Of a stretch of DNA of 64,000 nt, positions 61,850 to 64,000 are shown in pieces (positions within the stretch are counted from its first letter, which is position 1; every line of letters begins with the position of its first letter). This stretch comes from CAYPNF01 sp964411985 (lineage in GTDB: Bacteria; Verrucomicrobiota; Verrucomicrobiia; Limisphaerales; J093): positions 62,001 through 126,000 of the forward strand of contig CAYPNF010000023.1 in the NCBI GenBank assembly GCA_964411985.1, written 5' to 3'. Below the pieces are notes generated by a model. The model saw only the letters and a list, made by a program, of their open reading frames with translations, was not told where the DNA came from and did no database searches. The translations under genes were made by a program, and so were the position numbers.

Positions 61850-62785
61850 TCATCTACGGCGCGCAACAAGGATTCGGGGGCGTTGGGAATAGTCGGAGAT
61901 CCACTTCTCAAGGATCCAGGTATCTGCGGAAAAGAGCTTCGGCAGAACCAATTCCTGACCATCCCCAAACTCCACCATCAGGAGGGCTCCTGGCTTTAAC
62001 CATGCCGGAGACTCCGTTGCCAACCTTCGGTACAAGCTCAACCCATCCTCTCCCCCGTCGAGTGCCAACCGAGGGTCATGGTCGCGTACTTCGACTTGCA
62101 GCGATGGGATTACCGAAGTGGCGATATAGGGGGGGTTGGAGACGATGAGGTCAAAAGTCCTACTTTCCGGCAAGGCCGCAAAGCCGTCGCCAGCGCATAG
62201 GGTGACTCTGGTGCCCAATCCGTGACGGTCCAGATTCTTCCGAGCCAAAGCAATCGCGTCATGGGAAACATCGAGTGCCCAGACTCTTGAGTTGGTTGCT
62301 TTTGTGGCCAGGGCGATTGCCAGGCAACCCGTTCCTGTTCCCCAATCCAACACAGCGGGTTCGCACTGCCCTCCCGCCCCGTTGGCAAAGTGGGTTTGAA
62401 GGTGGGTCCATCCCTCCTCCGCAAGGAGTTCGGTCTCAGGTCGGGGTATCAGGGCCCCCGGTCCGACTGCGATCTCGAGCCCGCAGAAGCTGACGGAACC
62501 GACCACATGCTGAAGTGGTTCCCGTTGACCACGGCGTTTGACCAACTCCCTCAAGTGATCGGTTTCGTCCGTTGCCAAAGGTCGCTCGAACTCCAGGTAG
62601 AGCTGAAGCCTTGGCATTCGCAGTACATGCGCCAAAAGCAGTTCTGCCTGCAAACGCGGAGAGTCCACGCCTTTCCTGGCCAGGTAATCCGCACTTTTCT
62701 TGATAGCCTCTAGCACCGTCACGGGGGTGGTTATAGGGGTAGCACGCAAGAAATGCTTCAAGATTCTTGCTGGAAGGGTTTTCAA
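61850..62785 (-). CDS. prmC: Peptide chain release factor N5-glutamine methyltransferase
   Basis: 311 residues. The helical N-domain (VTVLEAIKKSADYLARKGVD) and the methyltransferase domain with LDWGTGTGCLAIALA and catalytic NPPY (about 211-219, VSNPPYIATSV). It methylates the GGQ glutamine of release factors. The first ~21 residues are atypical; a GTG near residue 22 could be the true start. prfA, often adjacent, is not here. Confidence 0.9.
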   Translation of the reverse strand: MKTLPARILKHFLRATPITTPVTVLEAIKKSADYLARKGVDSPRLQAELLLAHVLRMPRLQLYLEFERPLATDETDHLRELVKRRGQREPLQHVVGSVSFCGLEIAVGPGALIPRPETELLAEEGWTHLQTHFANGAGGQCEPAVLDWGTGTGCLAIALATKATNSRVWALDVSHDAIALARKNLDRHGLGTRVTLCAGDGFAALPESRTFDLIVSNPPYIATSVIPSLQVEVRDHDPRLALDGGEDGLSLYRRLATESPAWLKPGALLMVEFGDGQELVLPKLFSADTWILEKWISDYSQRPRILVARRR

Positions 62786-62866
62786 CCGGATCGTGTGGGT
62801 ATGAGTCGAACTCGCAGTGGCGGAACCGCGCCAGGTAGATTATGATATGGGCGGATTCCAATATCT

Positions 62867-64000
62867 ATGCCAGTTGCACCAACCGAACTGGACACGGTTC
62901 CTCAGCGGCTCGAAGAGCGCTACCAATTGTTGTTTAATGGTTTGGGAGACGCTGCATTTGTCTCTGAGGTCCCCAGTGCCGCCTCTCTTGGCCGAATTCT
63001 CGATGTCAACGAGGCGGCGTGCAAGCGCCTGGGTTACTCGCGCGAGGAGTTGCTGAGCATGGCCATACCTCAGTTTGACTCGCCGGAGACCCACGTGGCC
63101 TTGCATGCGGTGGTAGCGCGGCTCTTGCGGGAGCACCGCGCGATCTGGGAAGGCGTGCATGTAGCCAAAGACGGAACTCGTATTCCGGTTGAGGTGAGCG
63201 CGCAGCTCTTCGAATTGGACGGACGGCCCGCGATCCTGGCGACAGCGCGAGATATCACCGAACGTAAGCGGGCCGAAGAGGCGCTGCGTTTGCAGAGCGC
63301 TGCTCTCGAATCCGCCGCGAACGGAATCGTGATTTCCGACCGGACTGGCAACGTTATCTGGATCAACCGCGCCTTTACCCAGATGACGGGGTGTGCGCGG
63401 CATGAGGTGCTGGGGCAGAACCTGGGGTCGCTACGATCCAGCCAGCCTGGCCAGCCCTTCTACGAGCAGTTCTGGCAGACTGTCAACACAGGGAAGGCAT
63501 GGCAAGGTGAATTGGTGAATCGTCGCAGGGATGGGACCACGTACGTGGAACAGGTGACCATCACCCCGGTTCGCACTGCAGGAGATGCGGTGAGCCATTT
63601 TATCGCCATCAAGCAGGACATGACCCATCGACGTCGTCTCGAGGAACAGTTTCGACATGCGCAGAAGATGGAAGGGATCGGAACGCTCGCGGCTGGCGTG
63701 GCTCACGACTTTAGCAACATGCTGACGGTGATCCAGGGCCACACTTTCCTGGTATTGGAGCAACCGGAGCTGAGTCAGGAATCGCGCGATTTCATGTTGC
63801 AGATCGCTGAAGCGTCGAAAAGGGCGACCCACCTGACCCGCCAGTTATTGACCTTCAGCCGCCGGCAGCCGATGCAGCCCCAGGTGGTTGACCTGAATGA
63901 GGTGGTGACGAATCTCAGCAAGATGTTGAAGCGGATCATCGGGGAAGACATTGATCTGCGAAACGGTTTAGCCACAGGCTTACCCCCAGTCTGGGCTGAC
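62867..64000 (+). CDS. PAS-PAS hybrid/histidine kinase (3' end missing)
   Basis: 378 residues visible; the gene runs off the right edge. ATG at 62867 is the first after an in-frame stop at 62843. Two PAS domains (about 20-140 with DVNEAACKRLGYSREELLSM and LATARDITERKRAEEA; about 145-265 with VISDRTGNVIWINRAFTQMT) precede the HisKA region with phosphoacceptor His280 (GTLAAGVAHDFSNMLTVI). No membrane segment or signal peptide in the visible part. The FSN after the His box marks the hybrid/NtrB-like type seen with PAS arrays. Divergent from prmC. Confidence 0.9.
   Translation, partial: MPVAPTELDTVPQRLEERYQLLFNGLGDAAFVSEVPSAASLGRILDVNEAACKRLGYSREELLSMAIPQFDSPETHVALHAVVARLLREHRAIWEGVHVAKDGTRIPVEVSAQLFELDGRPAILATARDITERKRAEEALRLQSAALESAANGIVISDRTGNVIWINRAFTQMTGCARHEVLGQNLGSLRSSQPGQPFYEQFWQTVNTGKAWQGELVNRRRDGTTYVEQVTITPVRTAGDAVSHFIAIKQDMTHRRRLEEQFRHAQKMEGIGTLAAGVAHDFSNMLTVIQGHTFLVLEQPELSQESRDFMLQIAEASKRATHLTRQLLTFSRRQPMQPQVVDLNEVVTNLSKMLKRIIGEDIDLRNGLATGLPPVWAD

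Overview
The window looks like chromosome from a Gram-negative member of the Verrucomicrobiota. Pointers are a PocR/AraC regulator, a prepilin with the H-X9-DG tail, BspA-type and parallel beta-helix secreted proteins sharing a short C-terminal module, an alginate-export-type porin, a Tat-signal Gfo/Idh/MocA oxidoreductase and a three-gene sdhCAB. The phylum call is inferred from gene content only; there is no rRNA gene here. No tRNA, CRISPR array, insertion sequence or prophage was seen.

Layout. 1-9.3 kb (+): four secreted proteins in tandem (beta-helix, BspA leucine-rich repeat, beta-helix/PKD/beta-helix, Calx-beta/hydrolase), with recent internal and inter-gene duplication. 9.3-10.0 kb: gene debris (a formylglycine-generating-enzyme tail and a glycoside-hydrolase head). 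10-11.5 kb (+): porin. 11.6-19.1 kb (-): adenylate kinase, oxidoreductase, a YchF-like protein without a working nucleotide site, and an arylpyruvate module (ACT protein, paaK, iorB, iorA). 19.3-24 kb (+): ABC exporter, prepilin, methyltransferase, PocR/AraC regulator.

24.1-40.3 kb (-) is the most striking part. fliW, csrA, flagellin, a TPR protein, two SDR sugar enzymes, heptose-type hddC and hddA, a sugar methyltransferase, a GT2 glycosyltransferase and a 2370-residue protein with five glycosyltransferase domains all point the same way, mostly with short gaps. I read it as a flagellin production and flagellin (or surface) glycosylation unit, headed by a sigma-54-like site upstream of fliW. 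40.6-44 kb (+) is cheR-cheD-HDOD-cheB behind a sigma-28-like promoter. 44-51.6 kb (-) is flgF-G-A-H-I-J-N-K-L behind a second sigma-54-like site.

51.8-55.6 kb (-) is housekeeping: prs, rplY, pth, rpsF, ssb, rplI, ending in a strong terminator and lacking the usual rpsR. 55.9-64 kb: a DUF2934 protein, sdhCAB, a small membrane-anchored protein, murA, prmC and the start of a PAS-PAS histidine kinase that runs off the right edge.

Starts were chosen by family N-termini and gene spacing where the longest frame was clearly too long. Promoter and operator calls are by eye and provisional.
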